A stretch of 64,000 bases of DNA from Ornithinimicrobium sediminis (lineage in GTDB: Bacteria > Actinomycetota > Actinomycetes > Actinomycetales > Dermatophilaceae): contig NZ_JAJSDQ010000002.1 of NCBI RefSeq assembly GCF_021272345.1, forward strand, positions 1 through 64,000, read 5' to 3'. The notes under the pieces are model-generated. The model worked only from the letters and a program-made list of their open reading frames with translations, made no database searches and was not told where the DNA came from. This document shows, piece after piece, positions 27,665 to 36,822 of this stretch (positions are counted from its first letter, which is position 1; each line of letters begins with the position of its first letter). The position numbers and the translations under genes were made by a program.

Positions 27665-28720
27665 ATGAGCACGATGAGGCCGGTGAGCCACGCGGGGGAC
27701 ACCTCGCTCGACGCCGCCATGCTGCGCCGCGCCCTGGACGCCGCCCTGCTGGGACCCGAGGCCGACCCGAACCCGCGGGTCGGGGCCGTCGTGCTCGACG
27801 CCGACGGCGTCGTCGCCGGGGTGGGGCACCACCGCGGCGCAGGCACCCCGCACGCCGAGGTCGAGGCCCTGCGGGAGGCCGGCCGACGGGCCGCCGGCGG
27901 CACGGCGTACGTGAGCCTGGAGCCGTGTGCCCACCACGGCCGCACCCCGCCGTGCACGCGTGCCCTCGTCGAGGCCGGGGTGCGTCGGGTCGTGTATGCC
28001 GTCGCGGACCCCGACCCCAAGGCTGCCGGTGGCGCCGTCGTGCTGCGGGCCCAGGGGGTCGAGACCGAGCACCGTCCCAGCGCCGAGGCCGAGGCGGTGC
28101 TGCGGCACTGGTCCTTCGCGACCCGGCACGGCCGCCCCTGGGTCACCTGGAAGACCGCCAGCACGCTCGACGGCCGGGTGGCCGCGGCGGACGGCAGCAG
28201 CGCCTGGGTCACCTCGCCGCAGGCCCGTGCCGACGTGCACGACCTGCGCAGCCGCTGCGGAGCGGTGGTCGTGGGCACCGGCACCGCACTGGCCGACGAC
28301 CCCTCGCTCACGGCACGTCACCCGGACGGCACGCCGCGTGAGCGGCAGCCGCTGCGCGTGGTGCTCGGTCGCACCCCGCTGCCCCGGCAGGCGCGGCTGC
28401 ACGACGGCGCGGCTCCGATGGTCCAGCTGCCCGGGGACGACCTCGCCGCGGCCCTGGCCAGCCTGCACGGCCGCGGCGTGCGGCGGGCCCTGCTGGAGGG
28501 CGGCCCGACGCTGACCGCGGCGTTCTGGCGGGCGGGGCTGGTCGAGGAGGTGGTCGCCTACGTCGCGCCGGCGCTGCTGGGCGCCGGGCCGGCCGCGGTC
28601 GGTGACCTCGGCATCACGAGCATGGCCGGCATCGCCCGGCTGCAGATCGACGACGTGGCCCGGATCGGGCCGGACGTCCGGATCACCGCACACCCGGTGG
28701 CCGGGCAGGAGGAGGAGTAG
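27665..28720 (+). CDS. ribD: Bifunctional riboflavin biosynthesis deaminase/reductase RibD
   Basis: 351 residues from ATG 27665; GTG 27662 or ATG 27674 are alternative starts. The N-terminal zinc deaminase has GTPHAEVEAL and PCAHHGRTPPC, the metal and catalytic Glu motifs. The C-terminal NADPH-dependent reductase begins near residue 150 (RPWVTWKTASTLDGR) and has VVVGTGTALADDP and LLEGGPTLTAAFW. It converts the pyrimidine product of GTP cyclohydrolase II in two steps. First gene of the riboflavin operon, under the FMN riboswitch. Confidence 0.95.
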   Translation: MSTMRPVSHAGDTSLDAAMLRRALDAALLGPEADPNPRVGAVVLDADGVVAGVGHHRGAGTPHAEVEALREAGRRAAGGTAYVSLEPCAHHGRTPPCTRALVEAGVRRVVYAVADPDPKAAGGAVVLRAQGVETEHRPSAEAEAVLRHWSFATRHGRPWVTWKTASTLDGRVAAADGSSAWVTSPQARADVHDLRSRCGAVVVGTGTALADDPSLTARHPDGTPRERQPLRVVLGRTPLPRQARLHDGAAPMVQLPGDDLAAALASLHGRGVRRALLEGGPTLTAAFWRAGLVEEVVAYVAPALLGAGPAAVGDLGITSMAGIARLQIDDVARIGPDVRITAHPVAGQEEE

Positions 28721-28722
28721 GG

Positions 28723-29364
28723 ATGTTCACCGGAATCGTCGAGGAGCTCGGCGAGGTCGTGGCGATCACGGAGCACAGTGCGTCCTCGCAGCTGCGTATC
28801 CGCGGCCCGCTGGTCACCGAGGACGCCGGCCACGGCGACTCGGTCGCCGTCAACGGGGTCTGTCTCACGGTCACCGAGTGGGGCCACGGGGAGTTCAGCA
28901 CCGACGTCATGGCCGAGACGCTGAGCCGCAGCAGCATCGGCGACCTGGCCGTCGGGTCGGTGGTCAACCTGGAGCGGGCGCTGCGCAGCGACGGGCGCTT
29001 CGGGGGGCACGTCGTGCAGGGGCACGTCGACACCACGACCGAGGTGCTCGCCCGGGAGCCGGGTGACCGCTGGGAGGTCGTCACCTTCCGGCTGCCGCCG
29101 GAGATCGCCCGGTATGTCGTGCAGAAGGGCTCGGTCACCCTCGACGGGGTCTCGCTCACGGTGGCCGACCTCGGCGCCGACACCTTCACCGTCTCGCTCA
29201 TCCCGACGACGCTCGAGCTGACCACGCTGGGGCGTCGGCAGGTGGGCGACCGGGTCAACGTGGAGGTCGACGTCCTGGCGAAGTACGTGGAGCGGCTGAT
29301 GGCTGCCGGCTCCCCGTCCGCGGCCCGGCCCTCCGCCCCCGCGTCCGGACCTCTCGGTGAGTGA
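28723..29364 (+). CDS. ribE: Riboflavin synthase alpha chain
   Basis: 213 residues with the expected internal duplication: each half has the G-x-SV-x-V-NGVCLTV / GSVTLDGVSLTV lumazine-binding core, and the N-terminus is the invariant MFTGIVEE. It dismutates two 6,7-dimethyl-8-ribityllumazine molecules to riboflavin. The first two bases after the ribD stop begin its ATG. It overlaps ribB by eight bases at the end. Confidence 0.97.
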   Translation: MFTGIVEELGEVVAITEHSASSQLRIRGPLVTEDAGHGDSVAVNGVCLTVTEWGHGEFSTDVMAETLSRSSIGDLAVGSVVNLERALRSDGRFGGHVVQGHVDTTTEVLAREPGDRWEVVTFRLPPEIARYVVQKGSVTLDGVSLTVADLGADTFTVSLIPTTLELTTLGRRQVGDRVNVEVDVLAKYVERLMAAGSPSAARPSAPASGPLGE

Positions 29365-29989
29365 GGTCGAGGTCGTGGTCGGCGAGGCACTGGAGGCCCT
29401 GTGCGCCGGACGTCCGGTGCTGGTGCTCGACGACGCCCGGCGGGAGAACGAGGGCGACGTCGTGCTGGCGGCACAGACGGTCACCCCGCGCTGGATGGGC
29501 TGGACCGTGCGGCATACCTCGGGCTACGTGTGCGCCCCGATGCCGGCGGAGTGGGCCGACCGTCTGGAGCTGCCGCTCATGGTGCAGGACAACGAGGACC
29601 CGCTCCGCACGGCCTACACGGTCACCGTCGACGCGGCGACCGGTGTGAGCACCGGCATCAGTGCGACCGACCGGGCCCGTACAGTGCAGCTGCTGGGGTC
29701 CGCCCGCACCACGGCCGCCGACCTGGTCAGACCCGGTCACGTGGTGCCGCTGCGCGCCCGTGCGGGGGGAGTGCTGGAGCGCCCCGGGCACACCGAGGCC
29801 GCCGTCGACCTGTGCCGGCTCGCAGGGCTGAGCCCGGTGGCCGCGATCGCCGAGCTGGTCGACGACGAGGGGGAGATGCTGCGCGGAGCCGCTGTGCACG
29901 CGCTGGGGCGGGCCCACGGCCTGCCGGTGATGAGCGTGGCCGACCTGGTCGCCCATCGACGGATGCTCGACGACAGGAGGACCTCATGA
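29357..29989 (+). CDS. ribB: 3,4-dihydroxy-2-butanone 4-phosphate synthase
   Basis: 210 residues, a stand-alone RibB. The active-site segment is [16 protein letters not shown], with [10 protein letters not shown] and [11 protein letters not shown] further on, and the metal His in [11 protein letters not shown]. Many actinobacteria fuse this enzyme to GTP cyclohydrolase II (RibA); here the RibA half is absent, so that activity must be encoded elsewhere. GTG start inside ribE and ATGA overlap with ribH. Confidence 0.95.
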   Translation: MSEVEVVVGEALEALCAGRPVLVLDDARRENEGDVVLAAQTVTPRWMGWTVRHTSGYVCAPMPAEWADRLELPLMVQDNEDPLRTAYTVTVDAATGVSTGISATDRARTVQLLGSARTTAADLVRPGHVVPLRARAGGVLERPGHTEAAVDLCRLAGLSPVAAIAELVDDEGEMLRGAAVHALGRAHGLPVMSVADLVAHRRMLDDRRTS

Positions 29990-30456
29990 GTGGCAGCGGC
30001 GCACCCCAGGTGGAGGTGGACGGCTCGGGCCTGCGGGTCGCGGTGGTCTCCGCGTCCTGGCACACCGACGTCATGGACGGGCTGCGGGCCGGGGCCGACC
30101 GGGCCCTGCAGGAGGCCGGCGTCAGGCGGGTGGAGCGCGTCGCCGTGCCGGGCAGCTTCGAGCTGCCGGTCGCCTGCGCCCGGCTGGCGGGCAGCGGTGT
30201 CTACGACGCCGTCGTCGCGCTGGGCGTCGTGATCCGCGGCGGCACCCCTCACTTCGACTACGTGTGCCAGGCCGCCACCCAGGGGCTGACCCAGGTCTCG
30301 GTGAGCACCGGCATCCCCGTCGGATTCGGTGTGCTGACCTGCGACAACGAGGAGCAGGCGCTGGACCGCGCGGGTCTGCCCGGGTCCTCGGAGGACAAGG
30401 GGCACGAGGCGGTGACGGCGGCGCTGGCGACCGCCCTGGTGCTCCGCCCGCACTGA
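29986..30456 (+). CDS. ribH: 6,7-dimethyl-8-ribityllumazine synthase
   Basis: 156 residues. The substrate-binding pieces [45 protein letters not shown] and the His region near the C-terminus are typical; the chain assembles as pentamers or 60-mers in the family. It joins the RibB product and the RibD-derived pyrimidine. Last riboflavin enzyme in the operon. Confidence 0.97.
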   Translation: MSGSGAPQVEVDGSGLRVAVVSASWHTDVMDGLRAGADRALQEAGVRRVERVAVPGSFELPVACARLAGSGVYDAVVALGVVIRGGTPHFDYVCQAATQGLTQVSVSTGIPVGFGVLTCDNEEQALDRAGLPGSSEDKGHEAVTAALATALVLRPH

Positions 30457-30474
30457 GGGTGGCAGGCTGGGGCC

Positions 30475-31410
30475 ATGTCGTCGATGCTGCCGATGGTCCA
30501 GCCCCGCTCCGGGATGCCCGAGCGCGTCACGATCTACGAGGTCGGGCCGCGCGACGGGCTCCAGAACGAGTCGACGCGGGTGCCCACCGAGGTCAAGGCC
30601 GAGTTCGTGCGACGCCTGGTCGCCGCCGGCCTCGACACCGTCGAGCTCACCTCGTTCGTGCCGCAGCGGTGGGTGCCGCAGCTCGGTGACGCCGAGGAGC
30701 TCGTCGCCGCGCTCGGTCCGGTGGGTGTCGGTCGGCAGCGACCGGTGCTGGTGCCCAACGAGCGCGGGCTGGAGCGGGCCCTGGAGGCCGGCGTGTCCGC
30801 GGTCGCCGTCTTCGGCAGCGCCACCGAGACGTTCGCCCGCAAGAACCTCAACCGCTCCGTGGCCGAGTCGGTCGACATGTTCGCCCCGGTCGTGTCGCGT
30901 GCCCTGGACGCGGGGGCGTGGGTGCGGGCCTACGTGTCCATGTGCTTCGGCGACCCGTGGGAGGGTCCGGTGCCCGTGGAGCAGGTCGTCGACGTCTGTG
31001 CCCGGCTGATGGACCTGGGCTGCGACCAGCTCTCCGTCGGCGACACCATCGGCGTCGGCACGCCGGGGCACGTGGAGCGGCTGCTCGACGCGCTGGAGGA
31101 GGTCGGCATCGGGGTCGACCAGGTCGGCGTCCACTTCCACGACACCTACGGCCAGGCGCTGAGCAACACGGTGACCGCCCTGGGCCGGGGTGTCAGTGTC
31201 GTGGACGCCTCCGCCGGAGGGCTCGGCGGCTGCCCCTACGCGAGGTCGGCCACCGGCAACCTGGCCACCGAGGACCTCGTGTGGACTCTCACCGGGCTGG
31301 GCGTCGAGCACGGGGTCGACCTCGACACGCTCGTCGAGACGAGCGGGTGGATGGCCGGGCACCTGGGCCGGCCCTCGCCGAGCCGGGTCGTGCGAGCCCT
31401 CTCGGGCTGA
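30475..31410 (+). CDS. mvaB: Hydroxymethylglutaryl-CoA lyase
   Basis: 311 residues. The TIM-barrel DRE-like start EVGPRDGLQNE binds the metal, and the active-site loop GLGGCPYA holds the catalytic Cys. HFHDTYGQ and SVGDTIGVG support the assignment. It cleaves HMG-CoA to acetyl-CoA and acetoacetate in leucine catabolism. CAGGCT lies six bases before the ATG, so a leaderless transcript is possible although the gene is only 18 bases after ribH. The pairing with riboflavin genes is probably not functional. Confidence 0.95.
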   Translation: MSSMLPMVQPRSGMPERVTIYEVGPRDGLQNESTRVPTEVKAEFVRRLVAAGLDTVELTSFVPQRWVPQLGDAEELVAALGPVGVGRQRPVLVPNERGLERALEAGVSAVAVFGSATETFARKNLNRSVAESVDMFAPVVSRALDAGAWVRAYVSMCFGDPWEGPVPVEQVVDVCARLMDLGCDQLSVGDTIGVGTPGHVERLLDALEEVGIGVDQVGVHFHDTYGQALSNTVTALGRGVSVVDASAGGLGGCPYARSATGNLATEDLVWTLTGLGVEHGVDLDTLVETSGWMAGHLGRPSPSRVVRALSG

Positions 31411-31424
31411 CGGGCACACGACTG

Positions 31425-31465
31425 CGCCGGGCCTGCGACAGACTGCGCGAGCGCAGGCCCCGGCG
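31425..31465 (+). terminator. Terminator hairpin after mvaB
   Basis: CGCCGGGCCTGCG (31425-31437) pairs with CGCAGGCCCCGGCG (31452-31465), with one extra C in the right arm and a 14-base loop. It ends the rib-mvaB unit. Confidence 0.6.
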
Positions 31466-31499
31466 TGGGTTCCACTGTAGGTCGGCCGGTGGGACCGCA

Positions 31500-31505
31500 T
31501 ACGGT
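31500..31505 (+). promoter_or_regulatory. -10 element TACGGT of the M13 peptidase gene
   Basis: TACGGT is followed by six bases and ATG 31512, the leaderless pattern. Confidence 0.45.
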
Positions 31506-31511
31506 GTGCTC

Positions 31512-33482
31512 ATGCACTCAGGTATCGACCCGACCCACATGGACACTGCGGTCCGGCCGCAGGACGACCTCTTCCGGTTCGTGAACGGCACATGGCTCGA
31601 CACGGCGGAGATCCCGGGGGACCGCGGGCGCTACGGCGCCTTCGACATGCTGCGCGAGGCCGCAGAGGCCAACGTCCGGGCCCTCATCGAGGAGGCCGCG
31701 GCGAGGGAGCCCGCGCTGGACACCCCCGAGGGCAAGGTCGGGGCGCTGTACGCCAGCTTCATGGACACCGAGCGGATCGCTGCCCTGGGCACCAGCCCGC
31801 TGGTCGAGGACCTGCGGTCCGTCGCGGAGGTCGAGAACCCCTCCGACGTGGTGCGCGTGTCCGCGCACCTGCAGCGCCACGGCGTCGACGGGCTCGCCCA
31901 CGTCTGGGTCACTGCCGACGCCGGCAGCCCCGAGGACTACGTCCTCTACCTGCACCAGGGCGGCATCGGCCTGCCCGACGAGGCGTACTACCGCGACGAG
32001 GAGCACGCCTCGGTGCGCGAGGCCTACCTCGGCTACCTCGGCCGGCTCCTGGAGCTCGCTGCCCCGGCGCTGACCGAGGTGGGGCTGGACCTCGGTGGCG
32101 ACGTGCCGCAGCGCGTCTTCGACCTCGAGGCACGGATCGCCGGCGCGCACTGGGACCGCGTCGCCGCCCGGGACGCGGTGAAGTCCTACAACAAGCTGTC
32201 CTGGGCCGAGCTCGTCGACAGCACCCCGGGGCTCGACTGGACGGCATGGGCCGAAGGCCTGGGGATCTCCCGCGACCGCCTGGAGCACCTCGTCGCTCGT
32301 CAGCCCGACGTGCTCACGGCCGTGGGACAGGAGCTCACCGGCACGCCTGTGGAGGACTGGCGGGCCTTCCTGGTGGTGCGCCTGCTCGACTCCACCGCAC
32401 CGTTCCTCACCGACGACCTGGTGGCCGAGCACTTCGACTTCCACGGCCGCACCCTCAGCGGGACGCCGGACAACAAGGAACGCTGGAAGCGCGGGGTGGG
32501 CCTGGTCGAGGCCCTGCTCGGTGAGGCCGCTGGTCAGCTCTACGTCGCCCAGCACTACCCTCCGCAGGCCAGGGAGCGGATGGAGCAGCTGGTCGAGCAC
32601 GTCATCGAGGCGTTCCGCCGGCGGATCGGGGAGCTCGAGTGGATGGGTGAGGACACCCGGGCCCGTGCCCTCGACAAGCTCGGCGCCTTCCGCCCCAAGA
32701 TCGGGCACCCGCCCACCTGGCGCGACTACTCGGCCTACGTGGTGGACCCGACCGACCTGGTCGGCAACGTCCGCCGTGGCCACGCGGTCGAGACCGACCG
32801 CGAGCTGCGCAAGCTCGGCGAGGAGATCGACCGCGACGAGTGGCTGATGACCCCGCAGACGGTCAACGCCTACTACCATCCGATGCTCAACGAGATCGTC
32901 TTCCCGGCCGCGATCCTGCAGCCGCCCTTCTTCGACGTCGAGGCGGACGACGCCGTCAACTACGGCGGCATCGGGGCGGTCATCGCCCACGAGATCGGCC
33001 ACGGCTTCGACGACCAGGGCTCGCGCTTCGCCGGCGACGGCTCGCTCACCGACTGGTGGACCGAGGAGGACCGCGCCGCGTTCGACGAGCGGGCCCAGGC
33101 CCTCATCGCGCAGTTCGACACCCTCTCGCCCCGTGAGGTGCCCGGCCAGCGGGTCAACGGGGGGCTGACGGTGGGCGAGAACATCGGCGACCTCTGCGGG
33201 CTGGAGCTGGCGCTGTCCGCCTACCGCATCGCGACCGGTGGCGACGCGCCCGACATCGAGGGCTGGACCGGTGACCAGCGGTTCTTCATCGGCTGGGGTC
33301 AGGTGTGGCGTGGCAAGGCCCGGGTCGAGGAGGCCAAGCGTCTGCTCTCGGTGGACCCGCACTCACCGGCCGACCTGCGCGGCAACACGGTGCGCAACGT
33401 CGACGCCTTCCACGACGCGTTCGACACCAAGGAGGGCGACGGCCTGTGGCTCCCGCCGCAGGAGCGCGTCCGCATCTTCTGA
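31512..33482 (+). CDS. M13-family zinc metallopeptidase (neprilysin-like)
   Basis: 656 residues, the usual size of bacterial PepO-type endopeptidases. The zinc motif HEIGH has His493, Glu494 and His497; the third ligand is Glu556 in ENIGD with Asp560. NAYY substrate-binding residues precede the site. There is no signal peptide or membrane anchor, so it should act in the cytoplasm on peptides. Start ATG 31512 is fixed by the TACGGT element; GTG 31503 would be inside it. Ends at a bidirectional hairpin. Confidence 0.95.
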   Translation: MHSGIDPTHMDTAVRPQDDLFRFVNGTWLDTAEIPGDRGRYGAFDMLREAAEANVRALIEEAAAREPALDTPEGKVGALYASFMDTERIAALGTSPLVEDLRSVAEVENPSDVVRVSAHLQRHGVDGLAHVWVTADAGSPEDYVLYLHQGGIGLPDEAYYRDEEHASVREAYLGYLGRLLELAAPALTEVGLDLGGDVPQRVFDLEARIAGAHWDRVAARDAVKSYNKLSWAELVDSTPGLDWTAWAEGLGISRDRLEHLVARQPDVLTAVGQELTGTPVEDWRAFLVVRLLDSTAPFLTDDLVAEHFDFHGRTLSGTPDNKERWKRGVGLVEALLGEAAGQLYVAQHYPPQARERMEQLVEHVIEAFRRRIGELEWMGEDTRARALDKLGAFRPKIGHPPTWRDYSAYVVDPTDLVGNVRRGHAVETDRELRKLGEEIDRDEWLMTPQTVNAYYHPMLNEIVFPAAILQPPFFDVEADDAVNYGGIGAVIAHEIGHGFDDQGSRFAGDGSLTDWWTEEDRAAFDERAQALIAQFDTLSPREVPGQRVNGGLTVGENIGDLCGLELALSAYRIATGGDAPDIEGWTGDQRFFIGWGQVWRGKARVEEAKRLLSVDPHSPADLRGNTVRNVDAFHDAFDTKEGDGLWLPPQERVRIF

Positions 33483-33499
33483 GATCCGGCTCCCGGACC

Positions 33500-33521
33500 G
33501 AGCGCCCCCGACGGGGCGCTC
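33500..33521. terminator. Bidirectional terminator hairpin
   Basis: GAGCGCCCC, loop CGAC, GGGGCGCTC, between the convergent peptidase gene and the TrpB-like remnant; the right arm reaches into the remnant's stop codon. Confidence 0.75.
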
Positions 33522-34498
33522 AGTCCAGGACGGGCACCCCCCGCATCGCAGTGGCGATCTGCTCGTCGGGCAGCTCGTAGTCGACCATGGCCCCGCTGAG
33601 GTACTGCTCGTAGGAGGCCAGGTCGAGGTGGCCGTGGCCGCACAGGGCCGTGAGGATCACCTTCTCCTGCCCGGACTCCTTGGCCTGGAGCGCCTCGCGG
33701 ATCGCGGCGGCGATGGCGTGGGTGGGCTCCGGCGCCGGCACGATGCCCTCGCAGCGGGCGAACTGGACCGCCGCGGCGAAGCACTCGGTCTGCGGCACCG
33801 AGATCGCCTCCACCACCCCCTGCTCGTAGATGTGCGAGACCAGCGGGCTCATCCCGTGGTAGCGCAGCCCGCCGGCGTGGATGAGCTCGGGGATGAAGTC
33901 GTGACCGAGCGTGTGCATCTTCATCAGCGGGGCCAGGTCGGCGGTGTCGCCGAAGTCGTAGCGGTACTCGCCCTTGGTCAGGCTCGGGCAGGCCGCGGGC
34001 TCGACGCAGCGGACGGTCGGGTTCATGCGGCCGGCGAGCTTCTCGCGCAGGAACGGGAAGGAGAGACCGCCGAAGTTGAAGCCGCCGCCGGTGCACCCGA
34101 CCAGCACATCGGGGTTCTCACCCACCTTGGCCAGCTGCAGCAGGGCCTCCTCGCCGATGACGGTCTGCTGCAGCACGTGGTTGAGCACCGAGCCCAGGGC
34201 GTAGCGTGCCTGCGGGTCGGCGACGGCCATCATGACGGCCTCGGAGATGGCGATGCCCAGCGAGCCGGGGTGGTCGGGGTCCTCGGCGAGCAGGGAGCGG
34301 CCGTCGAGACCTCCCTGCTCGATGAGGGCCATCGGGAAGAGCGGGGCGAAGTCGTCGGGGGCCGGCCGGGGCGTGGGTGCCGGGATGCAGCGCGGGCGGG
34401 GGAGGCTCGGGCAGGTCGGCGACCAGGTTGTACCACTGCGTCGGCATCTCCGACTCGTCGAGCAGGATCTTGGACCGGGTGTCGTCAGGGCGTGCCAT
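33520..34498 (-). pseudogene. TrpB-like (TrpB2) PLP enzyme, broken by frameshift and internal deletion
   Basis: The 5' part from ATG 34498 encodes the normal N-terminus of tryptophan-synthase-beta-like proteins ([26 protein letters not shown]). At the G5 run 34357-34361 one extra base shifts the frame, and the match resumes in the next frame at [14 protein letters not shown]. It then jumps directly to [22 protein letters not shown], skipping roughly 100 residues including the segment that holds the PLP-binding Lys. From there to the end (GCTGGGFNFGG, TLGHDF, GHGHLDLASYEQYLSG) it is well preserved. An 11-bp inverted repeat (34287-34297 / 34311-34321) lies at the deletion junction. No active enzyme can be made. 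Confidence 0.85.
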
Positions 34499-34529
34499 GA
34501 GGCACTCTCACCAGTGCCCGGGCCGCGGC

Positions 34530-36767
34530 TCACAGCGCCTGGCGCACCCCGCTGATGCGGTGCAGCAGGAGGGTGCGCGGGGCGTCGCCGTCGCCTGTCG
34601 TGCCGCGCACCCTGCCCCCTTCGACGTGCTCGGGACGGAAGAGGTGGTGCTGGACGCCACCGATGTCGTCGACGTAGCCGACCCAGACCGCGGCTCCCTC
34701 GGCAGCAGCCTCACGCAGGAGGGCGAGGGTGACGACCGGCTCCGTGGCGGGGGGCGTCTCGCTGTCGGGGTGCGAGTCGCGCACCGTGTCCCCGTGTCGC
34801 ATCCCCGCCACGATCCGTGCTGCGACGTCCGCGTCCACCCCGCTGACCTGGACCTGTGGGGTGTCCCGCCGGGTGGTGCGGTGGTGTCGTCCCGGGTCCA
34901 GGGAGATGCCGCCGTCGACGCCCTCGGCGACCGGGCCGTACTGCTCCTCGCGGAGCAGGTCGAGCACCGTGGCCGCCGGCACCGGGGTGACGAGCACGGT
35001 GGGAGCGATGCGCCGCAGCTGAAGCAGCGACAGCGAGCGGTCCGCCTCGACGCGGTCCAGCAGCGCCTCGTCGTCGGAGCGCACGTAGGCGGCGCACGCC
35101 CCGACCCGCGCGACCCCGTGGCGGCGGGCGACGTCGCGCACCAGGTAGTCGAGCGGCTGGGGCACACCGGTGTGGCTGACCGAGGCGATCTCGGACAGCA
35201 CACGGTCGGCCGACCAGCCCGCGTCGAGGGCGCGTCGCAGGGTCTCCTCGGTGATGCGGTGCACCGTCGCGCCACCTCGGGACTCGACGTCGCTGAGCAG
35301 GCGCATGACGGCCCTGGCCGGTCCCTCGAGCCGCCCCGGGGCGATGGCGGTCAGGTCGGCCTGCAGCAGGACGTGGTCGACCGCCGCCGGGATGTGCGGC
35401 GCCATGAGCGAGGCAGCGGCGTCCCGGCCGTCCTCGAGCAGCGCCCGCCCGGGCGCGGTGAGAGCGCCCCGGCCCAGCACACCGGCCCACTCGGCCTCCC
35501 GCAGCACCGCCTCGATGCCCGGACCGCTGCCCGCCGCGGAGGCCCGCGCCATGCGGACCGGGTGGCGCCAGCGCAGCAGGTCCAGCAGGTCGTCCTGCCC
35601 GGGCGCCGACCCGGCGGGGAGGGTGCCCACCGCGGTGAGGACGTCGCGCCGACGCTGTCGGCCCGCCGGCCAGGAGGTCTGCAGGCTGAGGGCGTTCACC
35701 CGGCCCGCCTCGCTCTGCCCGACCAGCGAGGGCGCGGCCGTCATGGTGAGCCAGGCGTGCGCCAGGTCGGCCCACCGATGGTGCGGGTCCTGGTCCACCC
35801 ACTCGTCGGTCTCGCCGGTCGGCATCCACGTGGCGTCCTCGGTGTCGTCGCGGGCGAGGAGGCCGGCCGCGTGCATCACCTCGAGCAGCCAGGCGGTCTC
35901 CGGCTGCCCGATCTCCAGCCGCGACGCCAGGCGCGACAGGTCGCGCACCGCCAGCCCGCCGGCACGCAGCACCTTGGGGGGCTTGGCGCCCCAGGCGTCG
36001 ATGACCTCGGCGCTGAGCACCAGCAGCTCGGCGGCGCGGCCACCGGCTGTCGCGTCGACCACCTCGGGGTCGACGACCGGGCCTCGGGGCCGCGGCGGCT
36101 CCGCAGCCGGGTCCCGGTGCAGCACACCGTGCCGCAGGACGAGCGCGACCTGACGGGGAAGGACGACGTGCGACTCGTCGACCCGGTGCAGCAGGCCGTG
36201 GGCGATGAGGCTGCGCGCCGCCGCGCCCACAGCGGTGTCCCCCGAGCTGGTCGACTCCGACAGCACCCCCGTCGCGGGGCCCCAGGTGAGCGCGTCGAGC
36301 ACCGCCCGACCGTGCCGGTCCAGGCCCTGCAGCGCGGCGTCCAGGGCGGGTCCGGTCGGCGTCTGCGGCAGGGCCGGCCCCAGCCCGGCGGGGTCACCGA
36401 TGACCTCCGCCACGGTGCGCGCGACCCGGAAGCCCTCGTCGCTCTCCCAGACCAGCGACAGGAAGGCCAGGTCCTGCACCCAGCCGGCCACCCGCGACGA
36501 CCGTGGCGGCTCCCCGAGCAGGCGGGCGACCTCGGCACGCGAGGCGGGGGAGGCGACGACGAGGGCCTCGAGCGTGTGCAGGTGGGCCAGGTCCAGACTG
36601 TCGAGGACACGCTGGATGCTGGCGCGGGTGGTGGCGCGGGCGGCCAGTGTCGTGACGTCGGCGGGAGCGGGGCGGGCCAGGTCCGGCCTGCGGACGAGCA
36701 GTGCGGCCAGCTCCGTGTCGCTGCGCCGCCTCAGGTCGTCGGCGAGGGAGCGGGTCGAGGAGGGCAC
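34530..36767 (-). CDS. Helicase-associated (XPB/Ssl2 N-like) domain protein
   Basis: 745 residues without any ATPase motif. It matches the actinobacterial proteins annotated as helicase-associated or XPB/Ssl2-like N-terminal domain proteins: winged-helix-like repeats in the N-terminal 250 residues, then a C-terminal helicase-associated domain (VDHVLLQADLTAIAPGRLEG, then the ARYVRSDDEALL region) that in XPB precedes the helicase core. I infer it partners DNA or the XPB protein encoded at 25.6 kb. GTG 36767 is preceded by TACCGT and six bases, so it is probably leaderless. Confidence 0.8.
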   Translation of the reverse strand: MPSSTRSLADDLRRRSDTELAALLVRRPDLARPAPADVTTLAARATTRASIQRVLDSLDLAHLHTLEALVVASPASRAEVARLLGEPPRSSRVAGWVQDLAFLSLVWESDEGFRVARTVAEVIGDPAGLGPALPQTPTGPALDAALQGLDRHGRAVLDALTWGPATGVLSESTSSGDTAVGAAARSLIAHGLLHRVDESHVVLPRQVALVLRHGVLHRDPAAEPPRPRGPVVDPEVVDATAGGRAAELLVLSAEVIDAWGAKPPKVLRAGGLAVRDLSRLASRLEIGQPETAWLLEVMHAAGLLARDDTEDATWMPTGETDEWVDQDPHHRWADLAHAWLTMTAAPSLVGQSEAGRVNALSLQTSWPAGRQRRRDVLTAVGTLPAGSAPGQDDLLDLLRWRHPVRMARASAAGSGPGIEAVLREAEWAGVLGRGALTAPGRALLEDGRDAAASLMAPHIPAAVDHVLLQADLTAIAPGRLEGPARAVMRLLSDVESRGGATVHRITEETLRRALDAGWSADRVLSEIASVSHTGVPQPLDYLVRDVARRHGVARVGACAAYVRSDDEALLDRVEADRSLSLLQLRRIAPTVLVTPVPAATVLDLLREEQYGPVAEGVDGGISLDPGRHHRTTRRDTPQVQVSGVDADVAARIVAGMRHGDTVRDSHPDSETPPATEPVVTLALLREAAAEGAAVWVGYVDDIGGVQHHLFRPEHVEGGRVRGTTGDGDAPRTLLLHRISGVRQAL

Positions 36768-36773
36768 CGTCCT

Positions 36774-36779
36774 ACGGTA
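36774..36779 (-). promoter_or_regulatory. -10 element TACCGT of the helicase-associated gene
   Basis: Minus-strand TACCGT is six bases from GTG 36767; no SD is visible. Confidence 0.45.
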
Positions 36780-36822
36780 GTCGCGTGCCCGCCCGGGAAC
36801 GGACCACCTCCTGCCGGGCGCC

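Noticed and set aside
28558..31500. Long minus-strand open frames across the riboflavin operon and mvaB
   Set aside because: They are antisense shadows with Arg/Gly/His-rich low-complexity translations, while the plus strand encodes well-known enzymes.
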